This document shows, piece by piece, positions 7,768-14,931 of a stretch of 15,929 bases of DNA. The DNA comes from an uncultured Campylobacter sp. (GTDB lineage: Bacteria > Campylobacterota > Campylobacteria > Campylobacterales > Campylobacteraceae): assembly GCF_937996225.1 (NCBI RefSeq), contig NZ_CALKTC010000028.1, forward strand, positions 1 through 15,929, written 5' to 3'. Under the pieces are notes generated by a model. The model made no database searches. It saw only the letters and a program-made list of their open reading frames with translations, and had not been told where the DNA came from. A program made the position numbers and the translations under genes. Within the stretch, counting starts at the first letter, position 1, and every line of letters begins with the position of its first letter.

Positions 7768-8966
7768 AAATCGCCTATCTTTGCTGCTCCAGATTTTACG
7801 GCGGCGTCGAAAAGATCGTGATTGACTCGCTAAATGAGCTTTGCAAAAGCGAGCACGCGGCGCTGATCGTGCCTGCTAGATGCGAGTTTTTGCAGCGTCT
7901 GGATGCTCGCGTGCAAATTTATCAGTACAAAAGCCACGATAAGCGCTACAATCTGTTTTTGTTCGTTGAAATTTATCGGTTTTTACGCTCGGGCGGATTT
8001 GAAATTTTACATTCGCACGGCGCCAAAGCCGCGCAGATCGGCTTCGTAGTAGAAAAATTTTTAAATCTTAAGCTCGTTGCGACCAAGCACAACGACCGCA
8101 AGGCGCCCGTTTTCGATCGCGTGCGAAACGTCATCGCGGCCTCGCGCAAGGTCGCAACCACGATAAATCACGCCGCGAAGGTGATATATTTCGGCATAGA
8201 GCCGCGGCTGGAGTTTGCAAATCATAAAATTTTAGCGCGCTGCAAGGATGCAGAGGGCGCCGCAAATAAGGCGCTTGAGGGGGAAAAAGATGCGCGCGGC
8301 GACTCGGCTGGCGTTGCATTTGCGTCGCAAGATACGCCTGATGGGGCGAGTGTATCGCAAGATAGGGCTTTTGATGCGGACGTATCGCAAAATAAAACTG
8401 GCAGTGTATTCGTATCGCAACAGGGCGCAAACGCGGAGCCGGAAAATTTTAAATTTAGCATCGTCGCGGTCGGCAGGCTCGATAAGATCAAGGGTTTTGA
8501 TCTTTTGATCCGCGCCGCAAGCGAGCTGAAATTTAATTTCGAGCTTAAAATTTACGGGCAGGGCGGCGAGAGGCAAAATTTGCAAAATTTAATCGATTCG
8601 CTAAAATTGCAGGACCGCGTGCGGCTATGCGGCTTTTGCGACGACGTTGCAGCTGCGCTTGCTGCGTCGCACCTGCACGTCATCAGCTCGCGCAAGGAGG
8701 GCTTTCCGGTGATTTTGATCGAAGGTATTTTTTATTCGCCCGTGCTGATATCTACCCGCGTGGGCGGAATTTCGGAAATTTTAAGCGAGGAGTTTTTATG
8801 CGAGGCGGCGGCTCTGGGCGCTAAAATCGATGAAATTTACCGCACTTACGGTAAATACGCCTGGGCTTTTGCGCAAAAACACGCTGGTCTTAAGCAAACT
8901 TTGACGCTGCAAAATTATATTAGCTCGCTTAAAAATTACTACGAGGAGCTGTTATGCGAAGCCTAA
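7764..8966 (+). CDS. GT4-family glycosyltransferase with repeat-containing linker
   Basis: A 400-residue GT-B enzyme. The N-terminal domain opens with KIAYLCCSRFYGGVEKIVID and includes EILHSHGAKAAQIGF and VATKHNDRK, typical of GT4 acceptor domains. The donor domain begins FSIVAVGRLDKIKGFDLLIRA (residue 231 on) and has EX7E at E312-E320 (EGFPVILIE), then STRVGGISEIL. Between the domains, about residues 157-228, is a roughly 70-residue hydrophilic insert with four evenly spaced copies of an (A/V)SQ word. Without it the length would be ordinary for the family. The catalytic domains look intact, and the insert sits at the interdomain linker where it may be tolerated. The ATG overlaps the deacetylase stop as ATGA. 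Sugar specificity is unknown. Confidence 0.88.
   Translation: MKIAYLCCSRFYGGVEKIVIDSLNELCKSEHAALIVPARCEFLQRLDARVQIYQYKSHDKRYNLFLFVEIYRFLRSGGFEILHSHGAKAAQIGFVVEKFLNLKLVATKHNDRKAPVFDRVRNVIAASRKVATTINHAAKVIYFGIEPRLEFANHKILARCKDAEGAANKALEGEKDARGDSAGVAFASQDTPDGASVSQDRAFDADVSQNKTGSVFVSQQGANAEPENFKFSIVAVGRLDKIKGFDLLIRAASELKFNFELKIYGQGGERQNLQNLIDSLKLQDRVRLCGFCDDVAAALAASHLHVISSRKEGFPVILIEGIFYSPVLISTRVGGISEILSEEFLCEAAALGAKIDEIYRTYGKYAWAFAQKHAGLKQTLTLQNYISSLKNYYEELLCEA
8323..8422 (+). repeat. 30-bp-period tandem repeat inside the second GT4 gene
   Basis: The word TCGCAA recurs at 8325, 8355, 8385 and 8415, exactly 30 bases apart, and the last three copies share GTATCGCAA. Each unit encodes ten residues beginning (A/V)SQ with variable Asp/Ala/Gly/Ser filler. 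The period is a multiple of three, so loss or gain of units keeps the frame. Confidence 0.85.
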
Positions 8967-10012
8967 AGATCGTGCATTGCGGCATTTTCAACGAATACGA
9001 CGACGGCAGTTTTTTCTACGGCATGGAGCGCAAAATCAGCCACGGGCTCATCCGCGGCGGGCACTTCGTCTATGATTTTAGCTACCGCGATTGGGAGCGA
9101 AGCTTGCGCTTTTGCGGGCTGAAAAACAGCGGGTTAGCTAAAATGAACGCCAAACTCGTGCGTATCTGTGAAAACATCGGCGCCGATCTGCTTCTAATCG
9201 GCAAGGGCGAAAAGATAAAATTTGATACTCTAAGCCGCATCAAAAAGCTACTGCCGAAGATCAAAATAATTCAGTGGTATGCGGATTTAAGAAGCGCCGA
9301 TAGCAGCGATTTTAATAAAATTTCCCTAGCCGATACGTTTTTTTGCACTAATGCTACGGATCTGGCGGAAATTTCGCGCCGCAATCCAAATACTTTGGTT
9401 TCGTTTATGCCCAATATCTCGGATGCCGCATTCGATAGAAATTTTGAGTCGGAAAAGAGCCACGACGTCCTTTATATCGGCAACGACTACCTGCCTAACA
9501 GAAAGGAATTTATCGAGACTCTAAAGCAACTATGCGCCAAAGAGGGCATAAATATTAAAATTTACGGAAGTTTAGGCGAGCCCTTTGTATTTGGGGAGCG
9601 GTTTCAGCAAGAAATTTCGCGCTCTAAAATAGCGATAAATTTTAACGCGGATGACGGCGTTTGGAAACCGAATCAAAATAAAATTTTATACTCATCCGAT
9701 CGAATGGCTCAATTTATGGGGTGCGGAGTTTGCACATTCAGCCCCGCTATAAAGGGCTTGGATAGACTTTTTGCGAACGGGCGCGATGTCGTATATTTTA
9801 GCGATGTAGAGGATTGTTTTGCCAAGATCAAGGAATGCTTACAAAACGGAAGTTTCGAAGCTATCGGCAGAAGCGGGCGGGCTAGGGCGCTAGAAATCGT
9901 AAATGCTACGCGCGTATCTAAATTTATGCTGGAGCTAACGTTTGGCTTGACGCTTAGCGAGCCTTACGAGTGGTGCGAGTTCGTCTATAAAAACGGAGAG
10001 AAATTCAGATGA
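8954..10012 (+). CDS. CgeB-like (GT1_2-type) glycosyltransferase
   Basis: A 352-residue protein whose start at 8954 overlaps the upstream gene by 13 bases and follows GAGGAG (8943-8948), a good ribosome site. It begins LKIVHCGIFNEYDDGSFFYGMERK and contains ADLLLIGKGE and IKIIQWYADLRS, like the first half of CgeB/YkvP-type proteins. The C-terminal half has DVLYIGNDYLPNRKEF, then DRMAQFMGCGVCTFSPAIKG, an FANGRDVVYFSDVEDCFAKI block and a final ALEIVNATRV segment, which match the pattern of the glycosyl transferases group 1_2 domain (PF13524). I assign the family from these patterns only. It has no low-complexity insert, and its DNA looks slightly richer in AT than its neighbours. It presumably adds a sugar to the same glycan. 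The next gene starts inside its stop (ATGA). Confidence 0.75.
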   Translation: MRSLKIVHCGIFNEYDDGSFFYGMERKISHGLIRGGHFVYDFSYRDWERSLRFCGLKNSGLAKMNAKLVRICENIGADLLLIGKGEKIKFDTLSRIKKLLPKIKIIQWYADLRSADSSDFNKISLADTFFCTNATDLAEISRRNPNTLVSFMPNISDAAFDRNFESEKSHDVLYIGNDYLPNRKEFIETLKQLCAKEGINIKIYGSLGEPFVFGERFQQEISRSKIAINFNADDGVWKPNQNKILYSSDRMAQFMGCGVCTFSPAIKGLDRLFANGRDVVYFSDVEDCFAKIKECLQNGSFEAIGRSGRARALEIVNATRVSKFMLELTFGLTLSEPYEWCEFVYKNGEKFR

Positions 10013-10800
10013 TTTATTTTGTGGCTTTTCTGATCTTTGCCGCCGCAGCGGGCGTTTCGCTGCGGTATAACTGGTGGCGGATCCCGCAGGGCTGGCATAA
10101 GGCGCGGGTGCTGATGTATCATAGTGTAGAGGAGCACAAGGGCGATAAATTCGATAAATGGCGGCTGAAGCCTGCGGATTTTGAAAGACAAATCGCGTGG
10201 CTTGCGAAAAACGGCTTTAGCAGCTTTAAGTTTAGCGAGCTTATTGCGTTAGAGCGGCTGCCTAAAAAGGCGGTTTGCATCACATTCGACGATGGGTTTG
10301 AAAATAATTTTACTAGCGCCTTTGAAATTTTGAAAAAATACGATTTCAAAGCGAGCATATTTTTGGTGCCGGACGCCGCGCAAAACGACTGGGAGCGCGC
10401 TAACACCGCTCATCTTGCGCGGATGCTGAGCGAGGAGCAAATTTTAAAAATGCAAGCAAGCGGGCTGGTGGAGTTTGGCGCGCATACGATGCACCACGTA
10501 AATTTAGACCTTACCTACGCGAGCGATCCACAGCTCGCCGCAGATGAGATCATCGCATCCAAGGCTCGCGTAGCACGTATTTGCGCTCAGCCGTGCGAGG
10601 TGTTTGCCTACCCCTACGGTAAATTTAACGACGAAATTTTAAATATCGCCAGATCAAATTTTAAAGGCGCGGTGGTCGTCAAGCGCGGACTTTACGAAGC
10701 GGGCGACGACAAATACGCCGTAAAGCGTATCGGCATTTTGGGTACGGAGGGGTTTTTTGATTTTTGGCTGAAATTTACGAGGATAAGGAACAAACTGTGA
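10009..10800 (+). CDS. Membrane-anchored polysaccharide deacetylase (NodB type), copy 2
   Basis: A 263-residue paralogue of the deacetylase at 6955, aligned nearly end to end: hydrophobic anchor (residues 1-20), VLMYHSVEEH, FERQIAWLAKNGF, CITFDDGFENNFTSA, KYDFKASIFLV, then the metal-binding region. Motif 1 is TFDDG (D94, D95); motif 2 HTMHH supplies H159 and H163 at the same spacing as copy 1. YPYG and VKRIGI follow. It lacks the longer NREQMLSD-flanking segment of copy 1 and ends with a basic KFTRIRNKL tail similar to copy 1's KMKKGRNR. It should act in the periplasm on acetylated sugars. Start and stop both overlap neighbours (ATGA and GTGA). Whether the two copies act on different sugars or are redundant cannot be seen. 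Confidence 0.88.
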   Translation: MIYFVAFLIFAAAAGVSLRYNWWRIPQGWHKARVLMYHSVEEHKGDKFDKWRLKPADFERQIAWLAKNGFSSFKFSELIALERLPKKAVCITFDDGFENNFTSAFEILKKYDFKASIFLVPDAAQNDWERANTAHLARMLSEEQILKMQASGLVEFGAHTMHHVNLDLTYASDPQLAADEIIASKARVARICAQPCEVFAYPYGKFNDEILNIARSNFKGAVVVKRGLYEAGDDKYAVKRIGILGTEGFFDFWLKFTRIRNKL

Positions 10801-11552
10801 TTAAAGCGTCCGTTTATGCGATAGTAATGAATGAGGAGCGCCACATCGAGCGTATGCTGCGTAGCGTGGCGGATTTCGCCGAGATCATAATCGTCGATAG
10901 CGGCAGCACCGATGCCACGCTGCAAATCGCGCGTAAATTTACCGATAAAATTTACCATCACGACTGGCAGGGCGAGGGGGTGCAGAAAAACTACGCATTT
11001 TCGCTATGTAGCAACGAATGGGTACTAAATCTCGACGGCGACGAGGAGGTAAGTCCTGAGCTAAAGGGCGAGATAGAGGAGTTTATGAGCCAGAGCGATT
11101 ACTCGGCGCTGGATATTAAATTTCACGAATACTCGCTAGGGCGCAAGTGCTCGGATCTCGTGCGCAAAAACACCCACATCCGCTTCTTTCGCAAGGAGTG
11201 CGGCGAGTATAAAAATATGGGGGTGCATGCGCAAATTTCGATCATAAAAGGCGCTGTAAAAAAGAGCAAATTTTGCATCAATCACTTTAGTGAAAAGCCG
11301 ATCGCCGAGCTCGTTACGAAAAACAACAACTACTCTACGCTACGCGCGCAGGGGGATTTTGAAAAGGGCAAAAAGCCGAGCCTTGCGAAGCTTTTGCTGA
11401 TCTATCCGTTTGCATTTTTTAAATCATACATTTTGCGAAGATCGCTTTTTGACGGGCGCAAAGGATTTATCACGGCAAACATTAACGCGTTTTACGCGTT
11501 TTTAAAAGAGGCGAAACTTTACGAGAAGTATCTTAAAAAGGGCGAAGATTAA
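10797..11552 (+). CDS. GT2-family glycosyltransferase (LPS core WaaE-like)
   Basis: I chose the GTG at 10797, which overlaps the preceding TGA as GTGA and follows TAAGGAA (10784-10790); this gives 251 residues. A frame extension to an ATG at 10764 would put 11 unrelated residues before the conserved start VIKASVYAIVMNEERHIERML. The GT-A fold signatures are IVDSGSTDAT, EGVQKNYAF and NLDGDEEVSPEL, where the DGDEE stretch supplies the metal-binding DXD-type acids. RFFRKECGEYKNMGVHAQI follows as in WaaE/KdtX-like core glucosyltransferases. The basic, aromatic C-terminus (LLLIYPFAFFKSYILRR) probably touches the membrane. It is the last gene of the operon. Specificity is inferred only from family resemblance. 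Confidence 0.85.
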   Translation: MIKASVYAIVMNEERHIERMLRSVADFAEIIIVDSGSTDATLQIARKFTDKIYHHDWQGEGVQKNYAFSLCSNEWVLNLDGDEEVSPELKGEIEEFMSQSDYSALDIKFHEYSLGRKCSDLVRKNTHIRFFRKECGEYKNMGVHAQISIIKGAVKKSKFCINHFSEKPIAELVTKNNNYSTLRAQGDFEKGKKPSLAKLLLIYPFAFFKSYILRRSLFDGRKGFITANINAFYAFLKEAKLYEKYLKKGED

Positions 11553-11557
11553 TCGAA

Positions 11558-11632
11558 ATGATAGAAAATTTTAGTTATTATTACGACTTAAATTTAACGG
11601 CGAAAAGGGCGAAAAAATGGATAAAAAAGTAG
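11558..11632 (+). CDS. Possible 24-codon leader ORF overlapping the purL start
   Basis: An ATG at 11558 opens a 24-codon frame that begins MIENFSYYYDL, ends in a lysine-rich tail (KRAKKWIKK) and stops at TAG 11630-11632, sixteen bases inside purL in another frame. It lies in the only gap between the operon and purL. No good ribosome site precedes it, and the likely purL promoter would start transcription inside it. It may be chance. Confidence 0.15.
   Translation: MIENFSYYYDLNLTAKRAKKWIKK
11576..11581 (+). promoter_or_regulatory. Possible -10 box for purL
   Basis: TATTAT lies 35 bases before the purL ATG in an AT-rich gap of 64 bases. AAAAGGGC (about 11603-11610) downstream of it would serve as the ribosome site. 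No clear -35 box or purine-type riboswitch fold is visible in this short gap. Confidence 0.35.
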
Positions 11633-13812
11633 TAGCGGCACATAAAATTTCAGACGAAGAATATGAAAAAATTTTAAAAATTTTAGGTCGCGAGCCGAAT
11701 CTGCTCGAGCTTGGGATTTTTAGCGCGATGTGGAGCGAGCACTGCAGCTACAAATCGAGCAAAAAATACTTAAGCGACTTCCCGATCAAGGCGCCTTGGG
11801 TCATCCAGGGCCCCGGCGAAAATGCAGGCGTCATCGACATCGGCGGCGGCATGGCCGCGGTTTTTAAGATGGAAAGCCATAACCACCCAAGCTTCATCGA
11901 GCCTTTTCAGGGCGCTGCGACAGGCGTGGGCGGGATACTGCGCGATATCTTTACGATGGGCGCGCGCGTCGAAGCCAATATGAACTCGCTTCGTTTCGGC
12001 GAGGTGCGAGGAAGCAGCGAAAACGCCAGAAAGCAGCGCTATCTGCTTAAGGGCGCGGTTGCCGGCATCGCTCACTACGGCAACTGCATGGGCATCCCTA
12101 CGATCGGCGGCGAAACAAGCTTTGATAAGAGCTTTGACGGCAATATTTTGGTTAATGCCTTTGCGCTGGGTATCGTTAAAAAGGATGAAATTTTCTACGG
12201 CAGGGCCGAAGGCGTGGGCAACAGCGTGATCTACGTGGGCTCTAAGACCGGTCGCGACGGCCTCGGCGGAGCCGTGATGGCGAGCGATAGCTTCAACGAC
12301 GCGAACAAATCTCTACGCCCGACCGTGCAGGTGGGCGATCCGTTCGCCGAAAAGCTGCTGATGGAGGCGTGCTTGGAGCTTTTTAAAACCGACTACGTCG
12401 TGGGTATCCAGGATATGGGTGCGGCGGGGCTTACTTCGAGTAGCTTTGAGATGGCGGGGCGCAGCGGCAGCGGCATGAGGTTAAATTTGGACCGCGTACC
12501 GATGCGCGAAGAGGGGATGAGCCCGTATGAGCTGATGCTAAGCGAGAGCCAAGAGCGTATGCTGATCTGCGCCAAAAAGGGCTGCGAGGAGAAAATCAAA
12601 GAAATTTTTGCCAAATGGGATCTGGATGCCGCCGTCATCGGCGAGGTGACCGATAGCGGCAAGATGGAGCTTTTTTGGCACGGCGAGCTAGCAGGCGTTA
12701 TCCCGATCGAGCCGCTTAGCGAGGCAGCGCCCGTGCTGGATCGTCCGATAAAAGAGCCTGCATATATGGCGCAGATCGCGCGGCAAAATTTATGCGGCTG
12801 CGGCGCAAGCGAGCGCGAGCTGGACGCGGCGTTTGATAAAATTTTTGAGGACCCTGAAGTGTTAAATAAATCCTACATCTACGATCAATATGACGCCAAC
12901 GTGGGGTTAAATTCCGCCAAGCGTCCCGGTATGCTGGGCGCTACGGTGATGCGAGTTAAGCAAAACGGCGTAAAGCTCGCGATGGCTGCGGACTGCAACA
13001 CGAGGATGAATTACGTCCATCCTCGCATAGGCGCAGCGCTTGCGGTAGCGTCGGCGGGGCGAAAGGTCGCGATGAGCGGCGCGACCCCTCTAGCTATCAC
13101 CGACTGCCTAAACTACGGCAATCCGCAAAATCCAGAGGTTATGTGGCAGTTCGCGCAGGGCTGCGAGGGGATCAAGCAGGCTTGCGCCGCACTAAATACT
13201 CCCGTCGTAAGCGGCAACGTAAGCCTATATAATGAAACGGGCGGCGTTAGCATCCAGCCCACTCCCGCGATCGTGTGCGTGGGCACAAACGAGGGCGAGA
13301 TCATCCCTAGCGATTTTTGCGCTAGCGGCGTGAGCGTCTATCTGGCGGGCGATACGAAGGGCGTTTTTGCGGGCTCGCTTTATATGAAAGCAGTGGAAAA
13401 TCGCGTCGCAGGCAGCCTGCCGGAGCTAAATTTAAAAGCAGAGCGCGCTTTGTGGGACTTCGCGATCGAGGCGGGCAGGAGTGGGGTTTTGGAATTTGCA
13501 AACTCAGTAGGTATCGGCGGCGTGGCGATCACGCTTGCGAAGATGGCGTGCGTAGGCGGTATCGGCGGCGAGTTTGAGATGAGTTGCGATGATAGCAGAG
13601 ATATTTTCGACGAGAGCTTTTCGCGCGCGATTTTCGGCGTCCGCGACGAGGCGAAATTTAAAGAGCTGGCCGCAAAATACGGGCTAAGCTTAATGCGCCT
13701 AGGCATCAGCGGTGGCGAAGCGTTTCGCATAAATTCCGTCCGTAAAAATCTAAAGGCGCTAAAAGAAATTTACTTCGGCGAGTTTGCTAAGATCGTAAAG
13801 AGCGAAGACTAG
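11617..13812 (+). CDS. purL: Phosphoribosylformylglycinamidine synthase subunit PurL
   Basis: PurL is the synthetase subunit that converts FGAR to FGAM with ATP and ammonia in purine synthesis; its PurS and PurQ partners are not in this window. The 731-residue length fits the small (three-subunit) form. Recognisable blocks include REPNLLELGIFSAMWSEHCSYKSSKKYL with the active-site His region, MESHNHPSFIEPFQGAATGVGGILRD, PTIGGETSFD, IQDMGAAGLTSSSFEMA and, in the second half, DCLNYGNPQNPEVMWQF and PVVSGNVSLYNET. The ATG at 11617 follows AAAAGGGC at good spacing and gives the usual Campylobacter-type start MDKKVVAAHKISDEEY. No low-complexity insert is present. The TAG stop is three bases before the next gene's GTG, suggesting co-transcription. 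Confidence 0.97.
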   Translation: MDKKVVAAHKISDEEYEKILKILGREPNLLELGIFSAMWSEHCSYKSSKKYLSDFPIKAPWVIQGPGENAGVIDIGGGMAAVFKMESHNHPSFIEPFQGAATGVGGILRDIFTMGARVEANMNSLRFGEVRGSSENARKQRYLLKGAVAGIAHYGNCMGIPTIGGETSFDKSFDGNILVNAFALGIVKKDEIFYGRAEGVGNSVIYVGSKTGRDGLGGAVMASDSFNDANKSLRPTVQVGDPFAEKLLMEACLELFKTDYVVGIQDMGAAGLTSSSFEMAGRSGSGMRLNLDRVPMREEGMSPYELMLSESQERMLICAKKGCEEKIKEIFAKWDLDAAVIGEVTDSGKMELFWHGELAGVIPIEPLSEAAPVLDRPIKEPAYMAQIARQNLCGCGASERELDAAFDKIFEDPEVLNKSYIYDQYDANVGLNSAKRPGMLGATVMRVKQNGVKLAMAADCNTRMNYVHPRIGAALAVASAGRKVAMSGATPLAITDCLNYGNPQNPEVMWQFAQGCEGIKQACAALNTPVVSGNVSLYNETGGVSIQPTPAIVCVGTNEGEIIPSDFCASGVSVYLAGDTKGVFAGSLYMKAVENRVAGSLPELNLKAERALWDFAIEAGRSGVLEFANSVGIGGVAITLAKMACVGGIGGEFEMSCDDSRDIFDESFSRAIFGVRDEAKFKELAAKYGLSLMRLGISGGEAFRINSVRKNLKALKEIYFGEFAKIVKSED

Positions 13813-13815
13813 CGC

Positions 13816-14799
13816 GTGCTTAGCATCATATTTCTTTTAATCGCGCTATATATTTTCGCGCAGATCGGCGTGGCTTTCGGCAACTCCGGCTATCGCGGCA
13901 AGGCTCAAATGCAGCTAGCAGAGGCTAAAATTTTAGTAGCGCTTCTAGCCAAGGTCGCCAAAAGCGACGGGTACGTAAGCGAGTCCGAAGCCGCGATGAT
14001 AAGCGAAATTTTAGACGATTTGGTGCGCCAAATGGGTGCCGGCGAACGCGAACGCCAGGCGCTGAAGCTCGTCTATAAGCTAGAGAAAGAAAACCTCGCA
14101 AACGCGCGCGAGCTCGCCGAAAAATATAACCAAACCTACCGCCCGAGCCCGAGCCGCAAAACGGGGCTAATCTATTTCTTTTTAAATTTAGCCTACGTCG
14201 ATCGCGGTTTTAGCGCGGCAGAGCGGCGCACAATCTCGCAGATCTGCGACGGGTTGGGCATTGCGGAGCATATCCAAAGCCAGATATTCGCGACCTTTGA
14301 GCGCAGTTTTTACGGCACATATTACGAAAACGGCGGCGCGCAGAGTAGCTCCGCTTACGACGAATACGACGGCTATAGCACAAGAAGCGGCGGGTATTGG
14401 GACAAATACGGCGGCAGAAGCACCGGTGGCTACGGCAGCAGCAGTTATGGCGGTGGCACCGGCTACGGATATGGCGGCACGGCGGGTACGGGCTACGGAG
14501 GCTCGCAAAGTTCGGGCGGTTCATACGGCGGCGGGTATTCGAGTGGATATGGCGGCTATTCGGGCGGCTCGCAAGGCTCTGCCAAAAGCAAAAGGGATCC
14601 GTATGAAATTTTGGGACTCTCCAAGGACGCTACGTTTAGCGAGATTAAGAAAAAATATCGCGAGCTCGTGAAAAAATACCACCCCGACATCCTGATGGGC
14701 AAGGGCGCGGACGAGGAGATCATCCAGGAGGGCACGAAGAAGCTTCAGGAGATCAACGAGGCGTATAAAATTTTAAAGGAGCGCTTCGGCGAGAAGTAG
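13816..14799 (+). CDS. Membrane-anchored TerB / J-domain co-chaperone (DjlA-like)
   Basis: A 327-residue protein starting at GTG 13816, three bases after purL. Residues 1-20 form a transmembrane anchor (LSIIFLLIALYIFAQIGVAFG). A TerB-like helical domain follows (about 30-165), with LAKVAKSDGYVSESEAAMI and AYVDRGFSAAERRTI as its two acidic metal-type loops. Residues 173-258 are a Gly/Tyr/Ser-rich low-complexity linker. The C-terminal J domain (261-327) runs DPYEILGLSKDATFSEIKKKYRELVKKYHPD with the HPD tripeptide at 289-291, which stimulates DnaK ATPase. The order anchor-TerB-linker-J matches DjlA, so it probably recruits DnaK to the inner membrane. The linker composition is unusual (E. coli DjlA has a Gln-rich one). 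The client is unknown. A hairpin terminator follows directly. Confidence 0.88.
   Translation: MLSIIFLLIALYIFAQIGVAFGNSGYRGKAQMQLAEAKILVALLAKVAKSDGYVSESEAAMISEILDDLVRQMGAGERERQALKLVYKLEKENLANARELAEKYNQTYRPSPSRKTGLIYFFLNLAYVDRGFSAAERRTISQICDGLGIAEHIQSQIFATFERSFYGTYYENGGAQSSSAYDEYDGYSTRSGGYWDKYGGRSTGGYGSSSYGGGTGYGYGGTAGTGYGGSQSSGGSYGGGYSSGYGGYSGGSQGSAKSKRDPYEILGLSKDATFSEIKKKYRELVKKYHPDILMGKGADEEIIQEGTKKLQEINEAYKILKERFGEK
14332..14589 (+). repeat. Gly/Tyr/Ser-rich repeat region of the DjlA-like gene
   Basis: These 86 codons encode irregular repeats of GYGG, SGGY, GGSYGG and SSGY type between the TerB and J domains. Tyrosines are spaced every few residues among Gly and Ser. The DNA is a degenerate GGC/TAC/AGC repeat, so several spurious open frames appear on both strands here. 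Confidence 0.85.
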
Positions 14800-14810
14800 G
14801 GCGAGCAAAT

Positions 14811-14849
14811 TTTAAAATTTGAGGGCGCAAAACGCCTTGAAATTTTAAG
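14811..14849 (+). terminator. Long hairpin terminator after the DjlA-like gene
   Basis: AAAATTT (14814-14820) and AAATTTT (14840-14846) pair outside a G·G mismatch, and AGGGCG (14822-14827) pairs with CGCCTT (14833-14838) around a CAAAA loop. One or two further A·T pairs extend the base. The GC-rich apex with a run of T on the 3' arm fits an intrinsic terminator closing the purL unit, and the A-run on the 5' arm could make it work in both directions. Confidence 0.7.
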
Positions 14850-14887
14850 GTTAGATCGCGAGACGGCGACAAGGTGCGCAGATAAAA

Positions 14888-14902
14888 GCGGATCAAATCC
14901 GC
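14888..14902. other. Perfect short hairpin upstream of the lipoprotein gene
   Basis: GCGGAT (14888-14893) and ATCCGC (14897-14902) are perfect inverted copies with a CAA loop, 29 bases before the ATG at 14932. No T-run follows, so it is less likely a terminator; it could be a leader stem or an operator. Nothing else recognisable lies in 14850-14918. Confidence 0.4.
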
Positions 14903-14931
14903 GGCGTCAAATTAAATTTAAGGAGTGATAA

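Noticed and set aside
8323..8422. Possible CRISPR-like array from 30-base periodicity
   Set aside because: Only about nine bases are shared between units, there are no separate repeats and unique spacers, and the region is coding in frame with the glycosyltransferase.
8131..8585. Several overlapping open frames on both strands around the 30-bp repeat
   Set aside because: They arise from the repeat in the second GT4 gene, which reads through with intact domains on both sides.
11553..11616. Purine riboswitch upstream of purL
   Set aside because: The gap is only 64 bases and shows no three-stem fold or conserved purine-aptamer bases.
14188..14671. Multiple frames of 69-136 codons on both strands over the Gly/Tyr/Ser linker
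   Set aside because: They are products of the degenerate GGC/TAC repeat; only the plus-strand frame joins the TerB and J domains.
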